Under the pieces are notes generated by a model, which was given only the letters and a program-made list of their open reading frames with translations, did not search any database and was not told the DNA's origin. This document shows positions 38,824 through 47,903 of a DNA stretch of 64,000 bases, piece by piece. This DNA comes from Chryseobacterium lathyri (GTDB taxonomy: Bacteria > Bacteroidota > Bacteroidia > Flavobacteriales > Weeksellaceae): positions 2,046,001 to 2,110,000 of the forward strand of contig NZ_JAUSSF010000001.1 in the NCBI RefSeq assembly GCF_030812195.1. Reading direction: 5' to 3'. The position numbers and the translations under genes are program-made. Numbering within the stretch: the stretch's first letter is position 1; every line of letters starts with the position of its first letter.

Positions 38824-38952
38824 TTAGCTGACCCACGTATATAAGCACCTTTTAACTATAAATTCACTATCGAGAATGATACATGCATATCCTTTCGGCT
38901 CCTGTCCGGGTAATCTCGAATACTGATTAGATATGTTATGTAATTGTTTCAT
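38824..38952 (-). CDS. 42-residue peptide A
   Basis: ATG at 38952, TAA at 38824-38826. The peptide starts MKQLHNISNQYSRLPGQEPK, then GYACIILDSEF, and ends KRCLYTWVS. It has a promoter (TTTG, 20-base spacer, TTACTTTG) about 64 bases upstream and a terminator 24 bases downstream, so it looks like a real gene although I do not recognise it. Upstream in-frame codons overlap the promoter and are excluded. It is exactly the same length as peptide B next door. It lies upstream of the tRNA array on the same strand and could be a regulatory leader for it. Confidence 0.55.
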   Translation of the reverse strand: MKQLHNISNQYSRLPGQEPKGYACIILDSEFIVKRCLYTWVS

Positions 38953-39015
38953 TATATTCCTGTTGTTTAAAAAGTTTTTGAATCCTGAAAACCTGTTGCT
39001 TTCAATTTTCGGTTG

Positions 39016-39047
39016 CAAAGTAAGTATGATTTTTTTTAACTCACAAA
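39016..39047 (-). promoter_or_regulatory. Promoter of peptide gene A
   Basis: On the minus strand, -33 TTTG (39044-39047), 20 bases, -7 TTACTTTG (39016-39023; one change from TAnnTTTG). Confidence 0.55.
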
Positions 39048-39275
39048 TTTATTTTTTATTTAAGTCGTTGAAAATCAATGTATTAAATATGGTTTTTAGC
39101 ATAAGAAATACCTGTCCGCAATATCCTGCAGATCTCTTAAATACCTAAATGACTGTCTCTCATCGGGTTACTTATCACTCTTATTTATTGTATTAAATGT
39201 TCATTGTTAATTAAAAAATTTTTGTTTTTATGGTTATTTTTTTTCATTCTAAATAATTTATGGCCTAAAACACAA

Positions 39276-39303
39276 GAAACGCCTCGAGTTATCGAGGCGT
39301 TTC
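39276..39303 (-). terminator. Strong hairpin after peptide gene B
   Basis: GAAACGCCTCGA and TCGAGGCGTTTC form a perfect 12-bp stem with loop GTTA; on the minus strand TTGTGTTTTAG follows. Confidence 0.75.
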
Positions 39304-39332
39304 TGCGGTATTTTGTTTAAATTTTTACGGGT

Positions 39333-39461
39333 TTATTGTAAATAATTTTCAAAGCAAGCACATTTCGCCTCATTCCATATCATCCATTCGTATCCGAATA
39401 ATCCTTTTATTGAAGGGCTATCGCATAGATTTACATTGATATGTGCTCTTTGTATTGTCAT
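39333..39461 (-). CDS. 42-residue peptide B
   Basis: ATG at 39461. The peptide starts MTIQRAHINVNLCDSPSIKG, then LFGYEWMIWNEAKCACF, and ends ENYLQ. A promoter (TTG, 18 bases, TATCTTTG) ends 12 bases before the ATG, so the mRNA is nearly leaderless. A 12-bp terminator follows 29 bases after the stop. Like peptide A it has a GY-hydrophobic-Ile core and cysteine near the end, but similarity is too weak to call homology. Not recognised. Confidence 0.6.
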   Translation of the reverse strand: MTIQRAHINVNLCDSPSIKGLFGYEWMIWNEAKCACFENYLQ

Positions 39462-39473
39462 AATTTTCTGGCG

Positions 39474-39502
39474 CAAAGATATGAAAAATTGTTTTTCAGC
39501 AA
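39474..39502 (-). promoter_or_regulatory. Promoter of peptide gene B
   Basis: On the minus strand, -33 TTG (39500-39502), 18 bases, -7 TATCTTTG (39474-39481). Confidence 0.7.
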
Positions 39503-39623
39503 TGAAATTACTGCTTCTACTCACTTAAAAGAGAGATAAAAACAAAGTGGGTTTTGCTACCTCAGCTACTTTGTTTTTGTGGAATGATTTCATTTAATCA
39601 TTAAATCTTTAAATGCTTTAATG

Positions 39624-40643
39624 TTAATTCCTCAACATTTTGTTCCTTCCTGTTTTAAACCTCGAAATATCTTTCAGGATTATGTTGTCATCAGGATTGA
39701 AGTGTTTCAGTTCATTAATAATCTCTGAACGGGTACCTACTTTTTCTGCAATGATTTCATAAGCAATACTACGGATTACAGTCTGCAATTTCGGGTCTTT
39801 TTTAAATTCATGTTTCATTGCTTCAAGGTAGATGGTCTTTTTGTAGGAAGGTGTTTTCTGATAAAGGTTCTGAATTTCAGTTTCCAGTTTTTTAACATCA
39901 AAAACATTGGCAAAGTAATTATTCAGGCAGTTGAATGCATCTTTATCTTCGTTCCAGCCCTTCAACAGTATTTTTTGTGCTTCTTCCGGCAGCTCCATTT
40001 TTTTGCTGTATACCAAAGAAGCTTTTACCATCTGGCTGTTGCCCGTATAGTCATCTGCCACCATCTGATAATAGTTGTGGGCATTTTTAAGATCATTAAG
40101 TTCTTTGTAAAGGTCTCCTACTTTCTCTTTCTGTTGCATTTCTTTATACAGATCGATGGCTTTTTTGTACTGTTTTGCTTTTTCGTAACACGATGCTGCT
40201 TCCGATTTATTATTTAGCTTTTTAAGATAAACCGCTGCCGCCTCATTGTAAAAACCTCCATTTTCCAGTGTTTTAGCTCCCCGGAAATTATCCTGAAGAA
40301 GATTCATGTACACTTTTGCTGCTTTTTTATAGTCCTTTTCTGCAATATATTTTTCGGCAAGCTCTTCGTATTTATTTCTGATTCTATCGAATAAAGAGGT
40401 TTCAAGATAAAAATTTCCGCTTCCGGAACCTTTTCGTCCAGAGTTTTTACGGTTTTGTTCTTTATCCTTTAAAGCTGTAATCACAATCATAATAATAAAA
40501 GCCACGACAAGAAAAATCACCAGCGTTCCCACCACGCTCCAAAAGCTTTCGTGAAACAGCTGTGCCGCGATGCCAATGATCTTAAACACCGCCAGGATCA
40601 TAAATGCAATCAGGAATTTATCTATAAATTTCTGCTTATTCAT
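39624..40643 (-). CDS. Membrane-anchored TPR protein of the MoxR/vWA operon
   Basis: 339 residues. Two N-terminal hydrophobic segments (about 8-27 and 35-56) anchor it, with a basic loop after them. From about residue 85 it is built of TPR-like helical hairpins: YIAEKDYKKAAKVYMNLLQDNFRGAKTLENGGFYNEAAAVYLKKLNN, YEKAKQYKKAIDLYKEMQ and so on. TPRs bind partner proteins; this is probably the membrane scaffold of the system. Last gene of a six-gene operon; its start overlaps the previous gene by 8 bases. Confidence 0.75.
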   Translation of the reverse strand: MNKQKFIDKFLIAFMILAVFKIIGIAAQLFHESFWSVVGTLVIFLVVAFIIMIVITALKDKEQNRKNSGRKGSGSGNFYLETSLFDRIRNKYEELAEKYIAEKDYKKAAKVYMNLLQDNFRGAKTLENGGFYNEAAAVYLKKLNNKSEAASCYEKAKQYKKAIDLYKEMQQKEKVGDLYKELNDLKNAHNYYQMVADDYTGNSQMVKASLVYSKKMELPEEAQKILLKGWNEDKDAFNCLNNYFANVFDVKKLETEIQNLYQKTPSYKKTIYLEAMKHEFKKDPKLQTVIRSIAYEIIAEKVGTRSEIINELKHFNPDDNIILKDISRFKTGRNKMLRN

Positions 40644-42342
40644 CGTCTTCAGGATTTAAAATTGTTTTGTCTTCGCTGAACAGTCGGTAAAGAAGCAGGA
40701 CAACACAGATCACCAGAATCCATACAAACCAGTTGTACCCGAACATTTTTATTAAAGGATAAAACAGATAGACCAACATGGAAACAAGGAGAACAGATAG
40801 AACCAGCTTTATCCATAAAGGCACATTATCTCCGCCAAGATTCAGTGACTTTCTTCTGAAGATGAAAGAATAGATCCCTACAGCTCCAAACATAAAAATC
40901 ACAAGATACAGGACATCTGAAATGGAAGTTTTATTTTCTGACGAACCGGAACCTTTCTCCAACGTTCCTATTTTGGAATCTTTAACCGGGGGCGGAGGAA
41001 GTTCCGATATATCAAGTGTTCCGTAAAGCTTTCCAAGAGAATCCGCCATAAGCACCTGCTTTTTCTTTAAAACAAATTTTACAACTTCACCGTTGACCGG
41101 TCTTCCTTTGCTGTACTGTTTGAGTGAATCCGAAATCCGGCGTTTCATAGCCGTTTCCTGCTGAACAAGGTGTTTCGTAATTTTTTTTGAATACACAATT
41201 TTCAGTGAGTCTCTACTGTTCTGCTCTCTGGCGTTGAGCTTCTCAATATCATTTCCAACCTCGCCAAGGTTTCTGCCACCTGATTTTTTATACTGTTCTC
41301 TTTCGTTTTTGTCTTTTGACATGGCAGCGCCTGCCGCAACATATTCACTGGAAAGTTTTTTCCTGGTCTTTCCGTAAATAGAGTCAATTTTCATGTCAAT
41401 ATCTGTTACTCCGGACTGATAGGCGATCATGTCTGCCTGCGTTTTTTCCTTTCCGTTCATAATTTTTCCGGAAGAAACCAGAAAATCCTCTTTCTGAGCT
41501 CTGTCTTTATCTGAAGGCATAAAAATTCTGAAGAGTATTGCCATTACGACAACACCCCAGAATATCCAGCGGAAATTCCGGCTCCCTGCTGTTTCTTTTT
41601 TGTCGCCCGAACTTCCAAACAAGGCACTCAGCCAGCTGTCTCCAAAAGTAAATTTTCCAAAGCCGTCCCCACGGGAAGTTCCCATAATATCTAAAGGCAC
41701 GCCCAATTCTACAGCTCTGTCAGGATATTTTTCAATATACTTTAAATACTTTTCAATTTCTTTTTTATTCCCTGCCATCACTTTTTTGAGGTCAAAAGGT
41801 AGGTTTTTCATCCACTCTTCTTCATTTCTCGGCTGCTGAAGGGTTGCCAGAACTTTTTCATCATCCATCTCTACAGCAAAGCTTTCTATATACTGTAGTG
41901 TTTTCACACCATTCGATGGTTTTCTGACCTTATCTTTTGCTATTTCAGGTTCCTGCAGCACAGAGAGCCAGTCTATTTCTTCTGAGAGCTTCACCAGGCC
42001 AAAATCAGGATGCATAACGACATACCGTGAACCAACAGACTGCCAATCTTCCGGGTTGATCCTTGGGTAGAATATGGTATTTTCAGGAATAAAAAGTCTG
42101 TCGTCTACACATTGGAAATAAGCATTTTTCCCTATTTCCTGTGGAGCTACATCATAAAATACAAGCAAACATCCGTACAGAACATTAGGCAGATCCGCTG
42201 GCACAGCATAGGATTTTACTTTATTGAGATCTATCCCCAATACTTCCATTTCATAAAGCCATACGCCAGGCGACGGGTCTTTGATCAAAAGCCCTTTTTT
42301 GGGGTAGGTGTTTTTCGGAAAAGGTTTTATTCTAAGCTCCAT
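40636..42342 (-). CDS. Membrane protein of the MoxR/vWA ternary system (bpX-type N-terminus)
   Basis: 568 residues from the ATG at 42342 (MELRIKPFPK). The soluble N-terminal part (about 1-255) is strand-rich, with YEMEVLGIDLNKVKSYAVPADLPNVLYGCLLVF and YVVMHPDFGLVKLSEEIDW, and resembles the bpX family domains described with MoxR-vWA systems. One membrane helix (about 262-280) follows, then a long charged coiled region (about 290-440), then three or four C-terminal helices. The start overlaps the vWA gene by 11 bases. Confidence 0.65.
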   Translation of the reverse strand: MELRIKPFPKNTYPKKGLLIKDPSPGVWLYEMEVLGIDLNKVKSYAVPADLPNVLYGCLLVFYDVAPQEIGKNAYFQCVDDRLFIPENTIFYPRINPEDWQSVGSRYVVMHPDFGLVKLSEEIDWLSVLQEPEIAKDKVRKPSNGVKTLQYIESFAVEMDDEKVLATLQQPRNEEEWMKNLPFDLKKVMAGNKKEIEKYLKYIEKYPDRAVELGVPLDIMGTSRGDGFGKFTFGDSWLSALFGSSGDKKETAGSRNFRWIFWGVVVMAILFRIFMPSDKDRAQKEDFLVSSGKIMNGKEKTQADMIAYQSGVTDIDMKIDSIYGKTRKKLSSEYVAAGAAMSKDKNEREQYKKSGGRNLGEVGNDIEKLNAREQNSRDSLKIVYSKKITKHLVQQETAMKRRISDSLKQYSKGRPVNGEVVKFVLKKKQVLMADSLGKLYGTLDISELPPPPVKDSKIGTLEKGSGSSENKTSISDVLYLVIFMFGAVGIYSFIFRRKSLNLGGDNVPLWIKLVLSVLLVSMLVYLFYPLIKMFGYNWFVWILVICVVLLLYRLFSEDKTILNPEDDE

Positions 42343-44716
42343 AATCCAGGATCTGATCAATAAATGCTGTTAAATATTGAGAATACATTTCTTCCATGGT
42401 CTTCACTTTCAGCAGGGTCTGTTTCGGAAGATAATATTCCGAACCTCCATATTCTGTGTTCGTCGCCAGGGCCAAAAATCCATACTCTGTAGAGGGAATA
42501 TAAAAGGTAGGAATACCGGTATTGCTGCTTTTAAAAGTAAGCATTCCCCGGGAATCCGTAATGATCTCGCTGCCATCCTGGAATGTAAACTTGTTTTTGT
42601 TCTGTTCCGCAGGGATCTTCACGGTAAATCTGTTCTTATAAAGGTTCAGTGAGTTGTCATACAGCCTGGACAATTCATTTCCTGAAATGACTAAATTATT
42701 ATTCTCATTAATTCCTATTTTATTGAAGTTCCTGATTATTTTCATACCGCTGCGATTCAGTTTAGCAACTTCTGTTTCCGCTTTTGCTATATTTTTATCT
42801 ATTTCATCATCATCATCATTAGAGATGGATTCCACAGAGACATTTCCTTCTAAATTGATTTTATAGCGGGAAGAATTCATAGGCTGATGCAGATAAAAAT
42901 TCTTTCCAAAATAGATCAGATGGTATGAATTAGGGATATTGAACCCGGTAATATTCTGTTCGGAATATTCTTTTGTATTCAAATTGAGTTTTGAAATAAG
43001 CTTTTTATCCGGCTGATACTGGCATAAAATAAAATGCTGCTGCTTGTTTTTGGCAAGTGCAAACTGTCCTCTTGGTTTCACAGAAATATCTTCTGTTAAA
43101 ACTTCACATCCATGATAGGTTTTATAGTAATCATAAGAGTTCCGGTCGTAATAATTATCGGAAAGATAAGTTTTCAACAGCTGTTTTTTTGAACTCAGAA
43201 TATAAAATTCGCCTTCATAGAGAAACCGGGCAATTTGATTGGATGGAGTCGGAAACAGGATCGGATAATTCTGTGGTAAATCTGTTTTTTTACCGTTAAC
43301 ATTATGGACCTTTTGTTTGCGTTGTGGCGGATTGGCCCATAATTCCTGAAGCGGAAGCCTTATCTTCTGAATATGCTTACGCGCTCCTTTATGATGTTTA
43401 TAAAAGTTCAGTTCGCCGTCTGAAGCTGTTGTGATCAGGAATTTTAACCGGTCCCTGTTTTCGTGGATCACTTTTCTGGTTTTTTCGTCAGCCAGGTTTT
43501 CCTGATGGGTTATGAAGAAAACTTCAATATCTTTTTCGGTATGTTCTTCATTAAAAAATTTCCCAAGTGCTTCTGAAACATCCAGAACCGGACTAACCAA
43601 ATTTAGGGTTTCGATAACATCTTCCGGTTTGTCAAGAGAAACAGGTATACCAGCCTGTCCCAACGCAAAAACTTTACATTCGGAATGAGCTTTCGGATGT
43701 CTGATCACTGCAATAGCCGATGCAAAGGCCAATACTTTAGGGGTTCCCCAGTTTTTCAGGGAAGTATCAATTAAAATGATTCGTTCAAAAGCATTTTCCT
43801 CCGGCGGAATCTCTCTTTGGATATACAACGCTTCATTATTGGCTACGCGGTTCATGAAAACCTCATCATCATTGGCAAATTCAGAAAGAAGCATTCTATG
43901 GAAATCGCCTTTATTAGCCATATCGGAAATCCCCCCGATAGGCTGTTCTCCGGGAGAAAGATGCCGCATAGGAATTCTCAGTCCGCTCCAGATTCTTTTG
44001 ATCAGGCTTCCTACCTGAAACGTTTTGGGCTCTTCAATTAACTGCTGAATAAAATCTTTATCAGTTTCTACGGTGGTTTCTTCCTCCACAACTTCATCAT
44101 CCAGCTCAGGTTCATCCATGTGATCCCGCATGGCATCAACAATAGACTGGGCTGTTGGAAACTTTTCATTCAACAGATTAAGTGTATTCAAGTCCCTGTT
44201 AATGGCTGAAGGTCCGGCATATTTTTTCACGGCGCTCGATGCCAGCATATGGGGCCTTCTGTAGTAGGTGGTCAGAATCATTTCTGCTCTTCCGGGAACC
44301 ATTCTGTTGTGAGAATCCTGGAAGAGTGTCTGAAGCAGTACAATTCTGTTCTGCCCCTGTTTATAGGTCTTATTTAATGATTTCAGTTTTTCAAGGAACT
44401 CGATGCTCTTTTCTGCTGTAAAATCAAAATTTCCGATGCTGTGAAAATTGGCAGTATGTTTCAAAGGGCCTGAAAAATCGGTGTAGCCATCCTGCATCGC
44501 ATACAAAACCATCAGCAATGCACCAAACGGAGGCCAGCCCTGTGGCTGAAGTTCTTTGAGGATCTCCATGACGTAAGGTCTGTAGGCTATAGCCCCAACA
44601 CCGGGAATGGAGATGAGGTTATGATCATGGTATCCGGAATCTCCGGCGACATCCTCGTCGGTTTCCCACTCCCAAAAGTAATTTTCGTATGACTGGAAAT
44701 ATTCGGTTAAATCCAT
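42332..44716 (-). CDS. vWA/beta-propeller protein of the ternary system
   Basis: 794 residues. A vWA domain at about 310-430 starts ERIILIDTSLKNWGTPKVLAFASAIAVIRHP; the MIDAS is D317-T-S-L-K, so the third position of the classical DxSxS is Lys and metal binding may be altered. The N-terminal 300 residues are helical. From about 480 to the end, repeated short strand patterns (FLYEGEFYIL, FALAKNKQQHFILCQY, YHLIYFGKNFYLHQP, YGFLALATNTEYGG) look like a beta-propeller. MoxR ATPases remodel vWA proteins. Overlaps both neighbours by about 10 bases. Confidence 0.75.
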   Translation of the reverse strand: MDLTEYFQSYENYFWEWETDEDVAGDSGYHDHNLISIPGVGAIAYRPYVMEILKELQPQGWPPFGALLMVLYAMQDGYTDFSGPLKHTANFHSIGNFDFTAEKSIEFLEKLKSLNKTYKQGQNRIVLLQTLFQDSHNRMVPGRAEMILTTYYRRPHMLASSAVKKYAGPSAINRDLNTLNLLNEKFPTAQSIVDAMRDHMDEPELDDEVVEEETTVETDKDFIQQLIEEPKTFQVGSLIKRIWSGLRIPMRHLSPGEQPIGGISDMANKGDFHRMLLSEFANDDEVFMNRVANNEALYIQREIPPEENAFERIILIDTSLKNWGTPKVLAFASAIAVIRHPKAHSECKVFALGQAGIPVSLDKPEDVIETLNLVSPVLDVSEALGKFFNEEHTEKDIEVFFITHQENLADEKTRKVIHENRDRLKFLITTASDGELNFYKHHKGARKHIQKIRLPLQELWANPPQRKQKVHNVNGKKTDLPQNYPILFPTPSNQIARFLYEGEFYILSSKKQLLKTYLSDNYYDRNSYDYYKTYHGCEVLTEDISVKPRGQFALAKNKQQHFILCQYQPDKKLISKLNLNTKEYSEQNITGFNIPNSYHLIYFGKNFYLHQPMNSSRYKINLEGNVSVESISNDDDDEIDKNIAKAETEVAKLNRSGMKIIRNFNKIGINENNNLVISGNELSRLYDNSLNLYKNRFTVKIPAEQNKNKFTFQDGSEIITDSRGMLTFKSSNTGIPTFYIPSTEYGFLALATNTEYGGSEYYLPKQTLLKVKTMEEMYSQYLTAFIDQILDYGA

Positions 44717-45450
44717 TCTTTCGTTTTTTCAGTAAGACGGAATGAACTTATGGACAATGGCCGGAAATCTCCTTTTTTAATGGGAAGATAAGTACCGTCT
44801 TCATTCCACAATAGCCATTTGTCTGACTCTTTGTTATATTGCTGCTGTAAAAGGAAACTTAAATTTTTAAATTCAAAATCAAAGCCTGCAGGTAAAAGGT
44901 GGCCGTCTTTGGTCCAGTATGTTTTCCCGGGCAGACTCAGCAACGGTGTTCCCACAAACAATGCTTTATCATTAATGACTGTCCATTCGAGCTTTTCCAG
45001 CTTAAATTTCGGTTGTCCCGGAATATTTTCTTTAATTTCTGTAATGGCACTTAGTAATGCCACGACAGGATGTTCTTCATTGCCCGGTGTTAATCTTACT
45101 TGTACTTTTTCGCTGATCCCGAAATAATTATTGTTGGAAGCCGGAAAAGTAAGACGCAGTGCTTTATCTATCGGTGACCAAAGTAAGGCCGTTCTCATTT
45201 TTCTGCTTGGCACAAGCGCATTTTTTCTGAACAAAAGTCCTTCACGTAATTCATACAGGATAAAATCAGGCAGCTGCTGGATCTCTGCAGATATAGCCTG
45301 TTCCTCAGTGAAGCCTTTCAGCCAAACTGTTTCGTCGTCTACTGCAATCTGTACATTTTTCCAGTCCCGGATAGCACCCAGAAAATCTTCATTGGCCCGG
45401 GGAAGTTCTGCCCAGAATTCTTTTATACAGTTTGAAGAATTTTCTGCCAT
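44707..45450 (-). CDS. bpX2-like protein of the MoxR/vWA system
   Basis: 247 residues, soluble and strand-rich. Segments such as VQIAVDDETVWLKGF, LPDFILYELREGLLFRKNALVPSRKMRTALLWSPIDKALRLTFPA and NYFGISEKVQVRLTPGNEEHPVVALLSAITEI fit the small bpX-type subunits that accompany MoxR and vWA proteins; the exact bpX class is a guess from gene order. Its start overlaps the MoxR gene by 28 bases and its end overlaps the vWA gene by 10. Confidence 0.55.
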   Translation of the reverse strand: MAENSSNCIKEFWAELPRANEDFLGAIRDWKNVQIAVDDETVWLKGFTEEQAISAEIQQLPDFILYELREGLLFRKNALVPSRKMRTALLWSPIDKALRLTFPASNNNYFGISEKVQVRLTPGNEEHPVVALLSAITEIKENIPGQPKFKLEKLEWTVINDKALFVGTPLLSLPGKTYWTKDGHLLPAGFDFEFKNLSFLLQQQYNKESDKWLLWNEDGTYLPIKKGDFRPLSISSFRLTEKTKEWI

Positions 45451-46556
45451 AAGCTTTCAATTTCTTGCTGGATATATTGCTTCTGCTCCGGATTTCTGAT
45501 CCAGTCGCAACGGGTCTGCAGATATCTCAATTTATCTTTGATTACATTCTGTTCTTCAAAACTCAGTATTCCGCTGTTCCATTTTTCCACAAGGATCTTT
45601 ATATCTTTCATGACTTCCTCCGGATTTGGAGTTTTGTTCTGCATGGCCTGTGGATGGGATTTTGGATTATCATCTTTTTCAATGGTTCTGTTGATGATGC
45701 CTTCCAGAATTTCAATCTGCTCTTCTGTATCCCAGATATGCTTCAGTACCCAAAGGTCGGAGAGCACAGCTTCATCTCTTCCGCAAATCAGGGCACTTGC
45801 CGCAATCAGGTTCTGCAGTTTTACAGCTCTACGGTCCGAAATAGTAATTCCTGTATTTCTCAGACTGATAATTGTGTTTAAATAAACTTCGTAGATAGGC
45901 CTTAAATCTATGGTTTTACACAGGTTCTGAAGTTCCCTGATCTCTTCTGCATGAATTTCGGGAATATTGGTCTCGGTTTCGGTTTCCAGCTTTCTTCCGG
46001 CCAGAAGTACCTGCTGAAGCAGTTCAGGATTTACATAATCGACATTAATTCTAACCAGAAAACGGTCAAATAATGCGTTCAGGGATTCATCTTCCGGAAG
46101 AACATTACTGGCGCCAACGAACATCAAAGCCGGCAGATGTTTTGTTTCTTTTCCTCTTTTGAAGATTTTTTCGTTAAGGGCAGTCAGCAATGAATTCAGG
46201 ATCGCAGAGTTAGCATTGAAGATCTCATCCAGGAACACCAGTGAAGCTTCAGGCATCATGCCTTCGGTGTTGGTGAGAAGTTCTCCTTCTTTTAATTTAC
46301 GGATATCAAAAGGACCGAAAATTTCGTTCGGTTCTGTAAATCTGGTTAATAAATATTCAAAGTTTCTTCCATCCTTTACTGTTTTCGAAAGTGTTCTTAC
46401 GATGGCTGATTTTGCGGTACCCGGAGGTCCGTACAAGAATGCATTTTCTTTAGCCAGAAGACATATTCCCAGCAAATCTACGACATCATTTTTTCCTACG
46501 AAGGTATCTTTTACGTAGTTGAGAACGGTATTCAGTTTTGTAATATTTTGTATCAT
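45423..46556 (-). CDS. MoxR-family AAA+ ATPase
   Basis: 377 residues from the ATG at 46556, which overlaps the previous stop as TAATG. Walker A YGPPGTAKSA is at 42-51, Walker B LVFLDEIF at about 106-113, sensor-like SNVLPEDESLNALFDRFLVRI follows with the arginine finger pair. The C-terminus is a helical region with a VEKWNSG segment. MoxR ATPases act as chaperones on a vWA partner. An alternative start 12 codons upstream lies inside the previous gene and is rejected. Confidence 0.92.
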   Translation of the reverse strand: MIQNITKLNTVLNYVKDTFVGKNDVVDLLGICLLAKENAFLYGPPGTAKSAIVRTLSKTVKDGRNFEYLLTRFTEPNEIFGPFDIRKLKEGELLTNTEGMMPEASLVFLDEIFNANSAILNSLLTALNEKIFKRGKETKHLPALMFVGASNVLPEDESLNALFDRFLVRINVDYVNPELLQQVLLAGRKLETETETNIPEIHAEEIRELQNLCKTIDLRPIYEVYLNTIISLRNTGITISDRRAVKLQNLIAASALICGRDEAVLSDLWVLKHIWDTEEQIEILEGIINRTIEKDDNPKSHPQAMQNKTPNPEEVMKDIKILVEKWNSGILSFEEQNVIKDKLRYLQTRCDWIRNPEQKQYIQQEIESLWQKILQTV

Positions 46557-47203
46557 TAATTTTCTTCGGTTATTATTTTTAACTCTCGCCAAAATGTCTC
46601 TTTATACAGCCCGAATTCTGCCATAAGCAGGTGATTAATATAAGGAATTTCAGCCAGTTCATAGGCCTTTTTTTCTACGATTCTTTCGAGATATAATTTC
46701 CGGTATGTTTTATCTTTCAGTTCTTTTTCCCAGTTCACTTTTTCCAGATTAAGCGGATATCCAATCCCGGAATAATGAAACTGTATAAGAATATCTTCCA
46801 GAATCTTCACCAACGGATCATGAGGATCTGCAGTATGCAGCAAAGATGTTATCTGTGGAAGGAATCTTAATGACAGATCTGCAGATAAAACAGAGGAAGT
46901 ATCAGGTGTTATTTTCAGTTTCGGGATCAGCTTATCCAAATCTTTTGCTGTATTTTCCCGGATAAGATAAAGCTGTGCACTGTAGTACAGAACTTTCGCG
47001 GCCCAAACCGCGGCGTCTTTATCACAAGGAACTTCCGGAGATAAAAATTCCAGTCTTTCTTTTTCCAATTCTGCTTCAAAATAATCACCGGCTTCCTGTT
47101 CTTCTTTTTTTGAGACCTCATGCAAATGTGAAAAAACAGTCATGCAACCGCTTTTCCGAAGCAGAAAAATAGTGTCTAAAAATGGTGATCTGGTTTCCAT
47201 CAT
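46556..47203 (-). CDS. Accessory protein, first gene of the MoxR/vWA operon
   Basis: 215 residues, soluble, mainly helical. I do not recognise a named family; its position as first gene of a MoxR-vWA-bpX operon suggests one of the small companion proteins. Notable segments are DKDAAVWAAKVLYYSAQLYLI (about 60-82) and AELAEIPYINHLLMAEFGLYKETFWREL at the end. The stop overlaps the MoxR ATG. A -7-like TATTTTTG lies only 5 bases upstream at 47208-47215, so a nearly leaderless mRNA is possible. Confidence 0.6.
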   Translation of the reverse strand: MMETRSPFLDTIFLLRKSGCMTVFSHLHEVSKKEEQEAGDYFEAELEKERLEFLSPEVPCDKDAAVWAAKVLYYSAQLYLIRENTAKDLDKLIPKLKITPDTSSVLSADLSLRFLPQITSLLHTADPHDPLVKILEDILIQFHYSGIGYPLNLEKVNWEKELKDKTYRKLYLERIVEKKAYELAEIPYINHLLMAEFGLYKETFWRELKIITEEN

Positions 47204-47400
47204 CTAACAAAAATAAAACTATTTTGCAGAGAATAAAATTTTTTATACGAGTGATTTGGCAGTTAAATAATCTTTATGATAAATAATTCACAAAATGCCT
47301 ATTGATTAAGACTTGGATGTTTTTATGCCTAGCAGATTTAGTACCCTGCACTGATTATCGTATTATTTTAATCTTATGAAAAATTATTTTAGATTAAAGA

Positions 47401-47790
47401 TCAATCTGTTATTTCGATAATATTGCCTTCAGGATCCAGAATAACGCTTTCATAATAGCCGTCGCCTGTTGTACGCGGTTCTCCGGCTATGGTGTAACCG
47501 TCTTTTCTTAAAATTTCTGTCAGTTCATCCACTTTTTCTTTGCTGCCTGTAGAGAATGCCAAATGAATGATTCCGTATTGTTGGGCATCATAAGAATTGT
47601 CGCTTTCCTGAATATCCGGCCTGTTCATGATTTCGAGACGGCAACCATGGCCAAAGCTTAAAAAATAAGACTGAAACTGTTTTACAGAATTATGGTATTT
47701 TTCATTGGAAACAGCTCCAAAATATTTCTGATAGAATTTTCTGGTCTTTTCCAAATCCCTTACCCACAAAGCGATATGTTCAATTTTCAT
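47401..47790 (-). CDS. VOC family (lactoylglutathione lyase-like) protein
   Basis: 129 residues. The two VOC halves are IEHIALWVRDLEKTRKFYQKYFGAVSNEKYHNSVKQFQSYFLSFGHGCRLEIMNRP, and YGIIHLAFSTGSKEKVDELTEILRKDGYTIAGEPRTTGDGYYESVILDPEGNIIEITD. His of IEHIAL, Glu of LEIM, His of IHLAF and Glu of IIEIT are in the positions of the glyoxalase metal ligands, so it may be an active metalloenzyme. Substrate unknown. Monocistronic. Confidence 0.9.
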   Translation of the reverse strand: MKIEHIALWVRDLEKTRKFYQKYFGAVSNEKYHNSVKQFQSYFLSFGHGCRLEIMNRPDIQESDNSYDAQQYGIIHLAFSTGSKEKVDELTEILRKDGYTIAGEPRTTGDGYYESVILDPEGNIIEITD

Positions 47791-47903
47791 TATGCTTAAT
47801 CATTTTACTCCTGCTAAAGTAAGAAGGAGATTCCACAAATACTTCTTCTGTATTATTCTCTTTTGAAACTGTATTGGCAATAATAAATATTAAGCTTCTG
47901 ATT

